48,614 nucleotides of DNA from assembly GCA_009843785.1 (NCBI GenBank), contig VYCT01000158.1, forward strand, positions 7,966 to 56,579, given 5' to 3'. The notes under the pieces were generated by a model. The model was not told the DNA's origin. It searched no databases and saw nothing but the letters and a program-made list of their open reading frames with translations. Of this stretch, positions 6,740 to 13,988 are shown piece after piece (position 1 is the stretch's first letter; each line of letters begins with the position of its first letter). Source of the stretch: Candidatus Poribacteria bacterium (GTDB taxonomy: Bacteria > Poribacteria > WGA-4E > WGA-3G). A program made the position numbers and the translations under genes.

Positions 6740-7642
6740 ATGAACACTCCATTTGCAAACACGCTCTATTACGGCGATTGCCTTGATATTATGGCGGGTT
6801 TTCCAGACAGTTATATTGACCTGATCTGCCTCGATCCGCCGTTCAACTCCAACGAGAAATACAACAAGGTTTTCAAGGATTCAGGACTCCGCATCGACCC
6901 ACAAATCAAGGCGTTTGATGATGTCTGGCTCTGGGACAACACGTCCGCAGAACGCGTTGAACGCGTCAAGAACGCTGTCGCTAACCCCGACGATCTCGTG
7001 CTTGATCCTTTCGCGGATTGTGGTACGACGATAGAAGCTGCGAAAAAAAACGGGAGGGATGTTATCGGTATAGACATCCTGCCCTTCGCACTCCGTTTGA
7101 TAAACCGTTACCGCCTTGCCCCTAACGGTATAACGCCACTTCCTATCGAAGGTGTGCCTGTTGATATGGACACTGCCCGTCAATTTGCCAAAACCGTTCC
7201 GTTCAAGTTCCAAGACTGGACGATCTCACTCATAGATGGCTTGGCATCCAACCCACAGAAAGTTGGCGATGATGGTATTGATGGATTTGGAATGTTCCTT
7301 AACACGCCAGATAACATGGATCGCAAAGCGATTATCGTTCAAGTGACAGGTGCCTCCGGCTCACAGAAGGCGAAGTTTGATAGACTTCACGCGAATATCC
7401 GAAACGAGAACGCCGCGATGGGTATCCTAATCACACTCGATGCGCAAACTGCACAGCGTAATTGGAAACATACCTTAGACCCTGTAAGGATGGGCGAAAC
7501 CACTTATGCCCCTATACAGTGTTTTTCCGTTGAGGAATACTACCGAAACAACGAGCGATGGGATCGGATATTGACACTCCCCTCGCTGGCAAATCCGTGG
7601 ACCGGGAAGCATATGCAGCAGAAGATTTTATTTGAGGCGTAG
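6740..7642 (+). CDS. Methyltransferase-nuclease fusion with its central part missing
   Basis: A 300-residue protein. Residues 1-60 match the beginning of beta-type DNA methyltransferases: TLYYGDCLDIM, then LICLDPPFNSNEKYN (motif IV). Soon after WLWDNTSAERVERVKNAVANP the sequence jumps to DDLVLDPFADCGTTIEAA (motif I), and the C-terminus carries an Mrr-like nuclease region with VGDDGIDGFG and KAIIVQVTGA. In full-length relatives as I recall them, about 200 residues including the target-recognition part separate these motifs; here only about 35 do. The frame is kept, so this is a clean internal deletion or an assembly collapse. ATG 6740 follows GAGAGG closely; an upstream TTG at 6611 adds residues with no resemblance to the family. 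Methylation activity is unlikely. Confidence 0.7.
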   Translation: MNTPFANTLYYGDCLDIMAGFPDSYIDLICLDPPFNSNEKYNKVFKDSGLRIDPQIKAFDDVWLWDNTSAERVERVKNAVANPDDLVLDPFADCGTTIEAAKKNGRDVIGIDILPFALRLINRYRLAPNGITPLPIEGVPVDMDTARQFAKTVPFKFQDWTISLIDGLASNPQKVGDDGIDGFGMFLNTPDNMDRKAIIVQVTGASGSQKAKFDRLHANIRNENAAMGILITLDAQTAQRNWKHTLDPVRMGETTYAPIQCFSVEEYYRNNERWDRILTLPSLANPWTGKHMQQKILFEA

Positions 7643-7656
7643 TGGAGGGAAGGTAA

Positions 7657-7929
7657 ATGCCGATTGGAAGTGAATCTGATAGAGACATCATCAGACCGAA
7701 ACATCAAATGGCAGTGCCGGGACTTGGCGTATTCATTGCACCGAAAGCCGTCGCCCGTTTATTTCAACTTCATGACTATACCCGTTGTCCGAACTTCCGA
7801 AAAAAGCATGCGCCGATGGAGAGAATTCTCTATCCAATCCTACGTCCAAATGTCTATTATTCCCCGCGGATGTTTCACCTACACCAAGCGAGAAGATTTA
7901 AGAACGAGAAGCGGAAGGAGGGACAATGA
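7657..7929 (+). CDS. Small uncharacterised protein, possibly translated
   Basis: A 90-residue basic frame that I do not recognise. In favour of it: GGAGGGAAGG lies just before ATG 7657, and its stop overlaps the next start in ATGA, with that gene's ribosome-binding site (GGAGGGACA) inside its last codons. Against it: an overlapping frame (7664-7945) looks equally protein-like, and the composition, rich in Arg, Pro and His, is unusual. It may be a decayed remnant. Confidence 0.35.
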   Translation: MPIGSESDRDIIRPKHQMAVPGLGVFIAPKAVARLFQLHDYTRCPNFRKKHAPMERILYPILRPNVYYSPRMFHLHQARRFKNEKRKEGQ

Positions 7930-8576
7930 AAGAAGCCATAGTTGAACAAGCAGTCACAACCTATTTCAATAGGCAATTCCCGCGATTTTCAACATCACAG
8001 CAGTGCGGAGTCCAGTTCGGTATACGAAACGGCATCGCGGATGTTGTTCTGCATCAACCCATTAGAGATCAAACAGGATACTTTGTCGCGATTGCGGAGT
8101 GCAAGACATCACCCCTCCCTATCCCACGAGCACAAGCAAGAGCACAGTTGAAAGGTTATATGAGTGCTACGAACACACAGTATGGTGTTCTGGCTGTCGG
8201 CGAGAATCCCGAGGATTGGGAGTTCTGTGAGAATAAGTATAACAATTGGTTTGCTCAGATTGATCAGGAAGATTTTGAACGGGGCATTAAGAAGTGGAAA
8301 CCTGTATCGGCAAGAATTTCACACTGGTGGAAGCGGATTGCCCTGTTTTTAGGTGTTCTGTTTATTGTTAGTGTTTCATCACTTCTGTTGCTGTGGCCCG
8401 ATCCCCCAGAGCCAATTGTTTATATCACAGAGACGGGCAAGAAATACCATACCTACAATTGCAATTTTTTGGAGCAATACGCTGATGGAAAGTTTGCAAT
8501 TTATTTGGATGAAGCGAAAAAGAATTATGACCCTTGTCGGATTTGTTCCCCGCATAGAACAGAAAAATCAAGGTAA
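7926..8576 (+). CDS. Membrane-anchored PD-(D/E)XK nuclease-like protein with Cys-rich C-terminus
   Basis: A 216-residue protein with three parts. Residues 1-110 resemble the nuclease-like N-terminus of type I restriction subunits: GIADVVLH supplies the acidic residue and FVAIAECKT supplies E-x-K. Residues about 138-160 are one hydrophobic membrane segment (RIALFLGVLFIVSVSSLLLLWP). The tail carries ITETGKKYHTYNC and later YDPCRICSPH, a small Cys/His motif often seen at the C-terminus of secreted or nuclease proteins (my recollection), which may bind zinc. Translation is probably coupled to the small upstream ORF. It converges with the ATPase on the opposite strand, overlapping by 9 bp. A membrane-tethered nuclease beside an ATPase suggests, without proving, a defence role. 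Confidence 0.6.
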   Translation: MKEAIVEQAVTTYFNRQFPRFSTSQQCGVQFGIRNGIADVVLHQPIRDQTGYFVAIAECKTSPLPIPRAQARAQLKGYMSATNTQYGVLAVGENPEDWEFCENKYNNWFAQIDQEDFERGIKKWKPVSARISHWWKRIALFLGVLFIVSVSSLLLLWPDPPEPIVYITETGKKYHTYNCNFLEQYADGKFAIYLDEAKKNYDPCRICSPHRTEKSR

Positions 8577-9485
8577 TTCCGTAAGCAACTCCGCTTTCGT
8601 TTGTTCAATTCTATTTTGGAGTCCTGCCGAACGGTTATAGAGATCCTCAGCTATATCCAAGTGATCTTCGGGTTCTATGCCTGCAATAAGGTCAAATGGG
8701 AGTTCTGTGACCGGCTCGTTCTTATGGAACTGCCACGCACCGACCTCTTCTGCTTTCAGGTAGTCTGCTGATTCACTTGTGGATTCTCCGTGTTTTCGCA
8801 ATTCACCTTCGCGAATGAGGTTTCCGATCTGTTGGAGGAGGAAGTTGCTATGTGTTGTAATTAGGACGCGAACACCGGCTCGGACCAAACGAGCAATGGT
8901 TTGGGCGATTTTGGTTTGTGCTCCTGGATGCAGGTGAGATTCAGGTTCTTCAATAATGAGCAAGTCACCCCGTTTAATGATACCTCGCAGAAAGAGAACT
9001 AAGGGCGCGAGTTCGGATACCATCGCCGAGGAGTGGCTCATCCGCAGCGTATATTCTGACTGCTCTGGACGGTACAGAAATTCAGGGGACGCTTCTGGGG
9101 CAGGACGTTTAACCTCTATTCTGCCTTCCAGCAGTTCCGTCTCCAGTTGTTCAGCGACGCGACGTATACTGCTTGACGGTCTCTTGCGTTCCTTGTAGTT
9201 AACGATCTGCTCCAGAAAATCCGCTATCATTCCCGAAAATGTAGATACTTCAAGGTAATCTAACCCCTCTCGCGTTGCTTGCAGAGCAGTTACGATTTGT
9301 ATGATACCACTCCGAGCGGTTGGCAAGTAGTATGCGTTCCTTGTTTGCCGATATACCGTGTAAATATGCGTGGCAAGATAAGTCTTGCCGGTGTTACTTT
9401 CACCGACAAATACAGTCAGCGGACGTAGGTCTATTTCTGCCTTTTCTATGGGACCGAAGTTTTGGACGTTAATGTAGATGTCCAC
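8568..9485 (-). CDS. AAA (OLD/ABC-type) ATPase, compact form
   Basis: A 305-residue protein beginning VDIYINVQNFGPIEKAEIDL, the usual opening of AAA_15/AAA_21 ATPases. The Walker A motif is GESNTGKT near residue 30, Walker B is LLIIEEPESHLHP, and the switch histidine is in ITTHSNFLL. Relatives are normally longer; the segment between Walker A and the signature region is short here, so an internal loss is possible. I prefer the GTG at 9485 because GGAGAAG lies 8 nt upstream. The longer frame to 9566 adds 27 residues unlike the family and ends at the target duplication of the element at 9568. Such ATPases often pair with nucleases in phage defence. Confidence 0.75.
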   Translation of the reverse strand: MDIYINVQNFGPIEKAEIDLRPLTVFVGESNTGKTYLATHIYTVYRQTRNAYYLPTARSGIIQIVTALQATREGLDYLEVSTFSGMIADFLEQIVNYKERKRPSSSIRRVAEQLETELLEGRIEVKRPAPEASPEFLYRPEQSEYTLRMSHSSAMVSELAPLVLFLRGIIKRGDLLIIEEPESHLHPGAQTKIAQTIARLVRAGVRVLITTHSNFLLQQIGNLIREGELRKHGESTSESADYLKAEEVGAWQFHKNEPVTELPFDLIAGIEPEDHLDIAEDLYNRSAGLQNRIEQTKAELLTELP

Positions 9486-9567
9486 TGTTTCTTCTCCTAT
9501 TGGTAATGACTTTGAATTAATTATATGTTTATCTGGGAGCAATTGCAAGGGAAACAAGAGTCTCATT

Positions 9568-9688
9568 CAGGGCTATTTAGTTTTCGCGTTTTTCAGCGTT
9601 TTGGACGGAAGATCGCGAGCACAACTCGCTCCTACAGAAGAGGATATTTGAAAAAACGAGCGAAAATATAGAGAACTAAATGACCCTG
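9568..9688. mobile_element. MITE-like element with 10-bp target-site duplication
   Basis: The ends CAGGGCTATTTAGTT (9568-9582) and, reverse complemented, CAGGGTCATTTAGTT (9674-9688) match at 13 of 15 positions. GAGTCTCATT flanks both sides exactly (9558-9567 and 9689-9698). The 121-bp interior has no gene and contains a palindrome-type segment (GCGAGCACAACTCGC). The perfect 10-bp duplication indicates a fairly recent insertion. No transposase is nearby. Confidence 0.75.
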
Positions 9689-9706
9689 GAGTCTCATTGC
9701 CTCAGT

Positions 9707-11404
9707 TTATCTTGTGCTTTGACCGTCTACAATCCCATGTCCCTCTTTGATGCGGAGAATTTGGTTTGATTTCAGATTAGAAAACTGATCCTTATGTCCG
9801 CTTTGCCAGTGGATTTCGAGGGTGTCAACCTTTGTATTCTCTCCGAGTCCGAAGTGAAGGCGCAAATCATTTTGCGAAAGATAGCTCGCACCACTGCGAA
9901 CCTCTTTGAATAAAGATAGTTCTCCCGCTTTCACAATTATTTTTGTGCCGATACCGGATGCATTGCTCTGCGTGCCAATGGGCTGGATCGTTAGCCAATG
10001 ATTGCTATTGCCACCCTCGTTTCTGAGAAGCGTTGCGGGTTGATTAGAGTTGTTGAGGAAAATATCAATATCCCCGTCATTGTCGTAGTCGCCGAACGCT
10101 GCACCGCGGCTAACCTTCTTGGGCAATTGTGCCAGTCCAATCTCAACAGATGCATCAGTAAAATGATATGTGCCGTTTCGTTGGCGTGTGTTGCGGAAAA
10201 GTAGGTCAGATTGTGGATAAGTGCTATCCGAGAACAGCGCGATATTTTCTTGAAGATGTCCATTGGCAACAAAGATGTCCAATAGACCGTCGTTATTGTA
10301 ATCAAAGAATTCGACTGCCCACTTGAAATATGGTAGTGTCACTGCGCCAATCCCGGCAGTAAAAGAGACATCGGTAAAAAAAGCAGCACTCTCATTTTGA
10401 TAAAGGACCACTGGCAGTGAGGAGGCATTGCTGACAACGAGATCAAGGTAGCCGTTGTTATCGTAATCGCCGAACGCGCTGCCCATGCCGCTTCCGGGAA
10501 AACCGTTCCCATCATAGCCTGTGCCGGTGAGGTCGGCAGTCTCAGTAAAGGTGCCGTCCCCGTTGTTCCGGTAAAGCAGGTCTGCCTCCATATCATTGGC
10601 GATATGAAGGTCTGGATACCCATCATTATCGTAATCTCCGACTGCAACCGCGAGACCGAGCGCGCGGTGTGAGATTCCCGCAGCTTCAGTGACATCCGTG
10701 AAAGTACTATCGCCGTTATTGCGATAGAGGATGTCAGGTTCGCTAACAAAATGACTGCCAGCAATCTGATCCGTCGGGCTACAATACGTTCGGATACCCC
10801 GTGTCTCCCACCAGCGATTTTCTTCAATCGAGAATTTCATATAATTGACGACATAGAGGTCAACATCACCATCATTATCGTAGTCGAGAAAGGCACAACT
10901 TGTTCCCCAGCGTTCATCGCCAACCCCAGCTTTTTGTGTAATATCGGTAAAAGTGCCGTCACGGTTGTTATGATAAAGCCGATTATGCCCATAGTTGGTT
11001 ATGTAGATTTCGGGGTAACCATCGTTATCAATATCTGCAGAGGCGCATCCGACGCCGTAACCGGTATCTCCGACACCTGCCTTCTGCGTGATGTCGGTAA
11101 AAGTGCCGTCGCCGTTGTTTCGATAGAGTGTGTTTCGCGGGAGATGTGTTTGAGAAGAGTCTTCAGCGAATGGCGGTGGGATATGCGTCGCATTCACTAT
11201 ATAAAGGTCGAGAGCCCCATCAACGTCAAAATCAAAAAAGAGTGCCCCGGATCCGAGGGTTTCAATAAGATACTTTTCGCCGGTTCTGCCGTCAACATGC
11301 TGAAATGAAATGCCTGCAGCGGCAGTCGCGTCAACGAATTGGACTTCCGTGAAAGCGGCGGCGGGCAGAATGAAAAAGAGAACGACATAATGGAGACATC
11401 TCAT
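9707..11404 (-). CDS. FG-GAP/VCBS-repeat protein with ASPIC/UnbV C-terminus
   Basis: A 565-residue secreted protein: an N-terminal signal peptide (LHYVVLFFILPAAAF), then about seven beta-propeller repeats whose calcium-type loops read D-x-D-x-D-G-x-x-D (for example FDVDGALDLYIV, DYDNDGDVDLYVV and DYDNDGDIDIF), with R-N-N-G-D-G-T-F-T-D between them. The last 110 residues (NHWLTIQPIGT, GIGTKIIV, SGASYLSQNDLRLHFGLG, LEIHWQSG) match the ASPIC/UnbV domain, as in CRTAC1-like proteins. Likely an extracellular or periplasmic binding protein. It starts inside the stop of the TPR gene (ATGA), so the two are probably co-translated. Confidence 0.9.
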   Translation of the reverse strand: MRCLHYVVLFFILPAAAFTEVQFVDATAAAGISFQHVDGRTGEKYLIETLGSGALFFDFDVDGALDLYIVNATHIPPPFAEDSSQTHLPRNTLYRNNGDGTFTDITQKAGVGDTGYGVGCASADIDNDGYPEIYITNYGHNRLYHNNRDGTFTDITQKAGVGDERWGTSCAFLDYDNDGDVDLYVVNYMKFSIEENRWWETRGIRTYCSPTDQIAGSHFVSEPDILYRNNGDSTFTDVTEAAGISHRALGLAVAVGDYDNDGYPDLHIANDMEADLLYRNNGDGTFTETADLTGTGYDGNGFPGSGMGSAFGDYDNNGYLDLVVSNASSLPVVLYQNESAAFFTDVSFTAGIGAVTLPYFKWAVEFFDYNNDGLLDIFVANGHLQENIALFSDSTYPQSDLLFRNTRQRNGTYHFTDASVEIGLAQLPKKVSRGAAFGDYDNDGDIDIFLNNSNQPATLLRNEGGNSNHWLTIQPIGTQSNASGIGTKIIVKAGELSLFKEVRSGASYLSQNDLRLHFGLGENTKVDTLEIHWQSGHKDQFSNLKSNQILRIKEGHGIVDGQSTR

Positions 11405-12549
11405 TGTTTGTCGGAATGCTCTTTCTGTTTTTCACGTGCATGTTGTGCTTCATCTGTGAATCCAATCGTGTCACAAATTTGAGCGAGTGTATCCCAATAG
11501 TTCGCCTCAGTGGGTGCGAGACGGACGGCAGTTCGCGCGTGGGAGAGTGCCTTGTCCAAATCCGTTTTCAATTCGGTATAACAAACTGCGATATTGTTAT
11601 GTGCAATCGCGAGTTCCATATCAGTAGCGAGTGCCTGCTGATACGCCGTAATCGCGAGGTCAACTTTTCCGTGTTTATGGTAAGCATGTCCCAAGTTGTA
11701 ATGTGCAGTTGCTAAGTTGGGATCGAGCGAGATAGCTTGTTTATAGGTTGCCACCGCATCCTCAAATCGGCGCCGCGCGAGGTAAACGATGCCGAGATTG
11801 TTATAGCCTCTTGCGTCATCCGGGTGCTTTTTTACCCACATTTCGGCTTTTTCGAGGAGCGGATCTGTTTGACGGAGCCGTTTAAAAAACGCCATTGCTG
11901 TGGCAGCCTTTTCCTTTGCGCCGCGTTTGACGTAAATCTGAGCGAGTTGATAGTGTGCCTCCGTATAATCCACCTGAATTTCGATTGCTTTTTTAACAGC
12001 GGTGATCGCTGCATCTAAACGTCCGTGTTTTGTATAGACTTTACCTAATCCGAGAATCGCGCTGGCACTTTTTGGATTGAGGCGTGTGGCTTTTTTATAG
12101 GCGCGTGCGGCCCCTTCAAGCTCGCCCTGTTTTAAGTGGACTTCACCGAGTCCGGTATAGGGGTCCGCCCATTCTGCGTCAATAGCGATTGCACGTTCAA
12201 ACGCTTCAGCGGCGCGTGAGAATGTCCCTTTCTTGAGGTAAACGATCCCGATGTTATAATGCGGTTCTGCTGTCATGGGAGACAGCGCAAGTGCCTTCTG
12301 ATAAGCATGAAGTGCGGCATCGTATTGCTTCAGTTCGGAATATGCGACACCGAGTCTGTTGTAAATGATAGGGGAATTTGGCGCGAGCGCGATAGCTTTT
12401 TTGTATTCGGAGATGGCTTGCTCGAATTCTCCGAGATTATGGTAGGTGGTCGCACGCTGATAGTGCTTTTCAGCGGTTGAAACGTCGGATAAAGTTGTGT
12501 TTCCAAAAGCACCGAAGATAATAATAAATAGGAGGAAATATTTTAGCAT
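11401..12549 (-). CDS. Secreted TPR-repeat protein
   Basis: A 382-residue protein with a signal or anchor segment (MLKYFLLFIIIFGAF) and about ten tetratricopeptide repeats from residue 28 onward, e.g. YHNLGEFEQAISEYKKAIAL and LGVAYSELKQYDAALHAYQK. TPR arrays mediate protein contacts. ATG 12549 is supported by GGAGGGAAG just upstream; the longer frame to 12624 lacks such a site and would bury the signal sequence. Overlap with the UnbV gene (ATGA) suggests that the two products work together, a pairing I recall from other bacteria with CRTAC1-like proteins. Confidence 0.88.
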   Translation of the reverse strand: MLKYFLLFIIIFGAFGNTTLSDVSTAEKHYQRATTYHNLGEFEQAISEYKKAIALAPNSPIIYNRLGVAYSELKQYDAALHAYQKALALSPMTAEPHYNIGIVYLKKGTFSRAAEAFERAIAIDAEWADPYTGLGEVHLKQGELEGAARAYKKATRLNPKSASAILGLGKVYTKHGRLDAAITAVKKAIEIQVDYTEAHYQLAQIYVKRGAKEKAATAMAFFKRLRQTDPLLEKAEMWVKKHPDDARGYNNLGIVYLARRRFEDAVATYKQAISLDPNLATAHYNLGHAYHKHGKVDLAITAYQQALATDMELAIAHNNIAVCYTELKTDLDKALSHARTAVRLAPTEANYWDTLAQICDTIGFTDEAQHAREKQKEHSDKQ

Positions 12550-12663
12550 ACGCTTCCCTCCAATGTAAGGACAGCGTTTGCACCGCCCTATAGTCTGTTG
12601 CGTTAGAGTCAGCGCGCGTTTCAATTTGAAGCCGCCATAGATGCGGTCTGTGACAGTGTCGGT

Positions 12664-12957
12664 CTATTCGATAAAATTTTCGCGCTTGAGAAGCAGCGTA
12701 AGCATCTCTTTGATTTCGGTGTATCGTGCTGCCAAAACATTGAGCTCTTGTCGAAGATCTCGATTCTCTTCCGTGAGTGTATCTACTTCTTTCGTGAGTC
12801 TATCTACTTCCGCTTGTAGTCTGCCATTTTCCGCTTGTAGTCTGCCATTCTCTCGTTCAAGGATAGCGATTCTTCGGAAGAGCCAAGCGAATCCGATGAT
12901 TCCGATGCTTACGATGCCTATGTCAATAACGGTGATTCCAAACCAGCTGAAATCCAT
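12664..12957 (-). CDS. Membrane-anchored coiled-coil protein
   Basis: A 97-residue protein with one N-terminal membrane segment (ITVIDIGIVSIGIIGFAWLF) followed by a long heptad coiled coil (LERENGRLQAENGRLQAEVD, then LTKEVDTLTEENRDLRQEL). Two 7-residue units E-N-G-R-L-Q-A repeat exactly. ATG 12957 has AAGGAAG upstream. Function unknown; the shape fits a small scaffold at the inner membrane. A similar design with the anchor at the other end occurs at 36145. Confidence 0.6.
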   Translation of the reverse strand: MDFSWFGITVIDIGIVSIGIIGFAWLFRRIAILERENGRLQAENGRLQAEVDRLTKEVDTLTEENRDLRQELNVLAARYTEIKEMLTLLLKRENFIE

Positions 12958-13038
12958 TTTTGGCTTCCTTATAACATAACAGTATATATGCGATGTGATG
13001 TGTTGGTGTTTTGTCGGGTTCAAATTGATAGGTTTTTA

Positions 13039-13059
13039 GGGACGAGGCGACCTCGTCCC
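13039..13059. repeat. Palindrome GGGACGAGG/CCTCGTCCC
   Basis: A 9-bp perfect stem with a CGA loop, lying between the coiled-coil and LamG genes. The following CACGAAGAAC resembles the sequence after the palindrome at 11-30 (TACGAACCG), so both belong to one dispersed family. Confidence 0.75.
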
Positions 13060-13084
13060 CACGAAGAACAGTCTGGATAAAGGG

Positions 13085-13858
13085 TCAGTCGCGATCCGTT
13101 TTAATACTCGCCCAGGTTGTCGCGAGTTTTTCTGCGGGTTCCACGGGTAGGAAGTCACCTGTCATAATTTCTTCGATTTCTGCCGCGGTGAGAATTCTAT
13201 TGAAGATAAACACCTCGTCAATAATACCCGTGAAAAATTCTTCGCCGGGATGGCGTGCCCCAACCATAATGGAGCCGTCAATCTCAGCAACAGTTGGCGG
13301 TTTATCTCCGCCGCCGGCTTTCTTAGCATCGTTATAGATGACAACCTCTGATTTCGTGTCGTGGGTCACTGCGAGGTGGACCCAATCATCGGGTTGAATG
13401 TCATCGCTAACGGCTTTTTGTGCCCAATTGGGGGCACTCGACCAGAAATAGGTTTTACTGTCACCTTTTTTAAAAATTGATGCCCACTTCAGGGAGCCTG
13501 CTGTTACCATGTAATTCCAGTCGCGAATTTGGTCATCGCCACGCTTAACCCAAAAAGCGATAGAAAACTGTTCTCTTAGTTGTAAAGTATCGTTGATAGG
13601 TACTTTTACGTGCTGTCCCTTCGTTCCGTCAAACTCTAACGCTTTGCCGAACTGTCCGTCCACCCATGACGGGCTTTTGATAAGTTCGCCATCGTGACCA
13701 TGCACAGAACTATCTGCGGCATTGTCCCCCTTGCCTTCATCAAAGGAGAGGTATAAAACAAGGGATTTATCATCCAACCCAGCATATAAAGATGTTGTAA
13801 GGGTGAACAATAAGAATATTGCGACAAGCACCCCTATAAATTGTTCAAATTTGAGCAC
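13085..13858 (-). CDS. Secreted LamG (concanavalin-like) domain protein with C-terminal tag
   Basis: A 257-residue protein: signal peptide (FIGVLVAIFLLFTLTTSLYA), then a LamG/concanavalin-like domain from LVLYLSFDEGKGDNAADSS to GIIDEVFIFNRILTAAEIEE. This arrangement is common in secreted carbohydrate-binding proteins. It ends with VEPAEKLATTWASIKTDRD, the tag seen at 1208 and 2028. GTG 13858 is chosen because GGAGG lies 8 nt upstream; the frame extends to TTG 13876, which would place that site inside the gene. The ligand is unknown. Confidence 0.82.
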   Translation of the reverse strand: MLKFEQFIGVLVAIFLLFTLTTSLYAGLDDKSLVLYLSFDEGKGDNAADSSVHGHDGELIKSPSWVDGQFGKALEFDGTKGQHVKVPINDTLQLREQFSIAFWVKRGDDQIRDWNYMVTAGSLKWASIFKKGDSKTYFWSSAPNWAQKAVSDDIQPDDWVHLAVTHDTKSEVVIYNDAKKAGGGDKPPTVAEIDGSIMVGARHPGEEFFTGIIDEVFIFNRILTAAEIEEIMTGDFLPVEPAEKLATTWASIKTDRD

Positions 13859-13988
13859 AATGTATTCCTCCTTCAATCATACAAAACAAGGTAAAATTTG
13901 CTAAAACAGCAAATCGGACATTAAGAGAAAAACTAACTTAAATTTGGGCGACCGCGCAATTACATGGTTAGTTCAAGGGAGAAGTAAT

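Noticed and set aside
7664-7945. Alternative 93-residue frame over the small ORF
   Set aside because: It starts with TTG without a ribosome-binding site and overlaps the next gene by 20 nt. The 7657 frame has better signals, though neither is certain.
13039-13059. Rho-independent terminator
   Set aside because: The stem is good but no T-tract follows on either strand in the required place. It matches the dispersed palindrome family.
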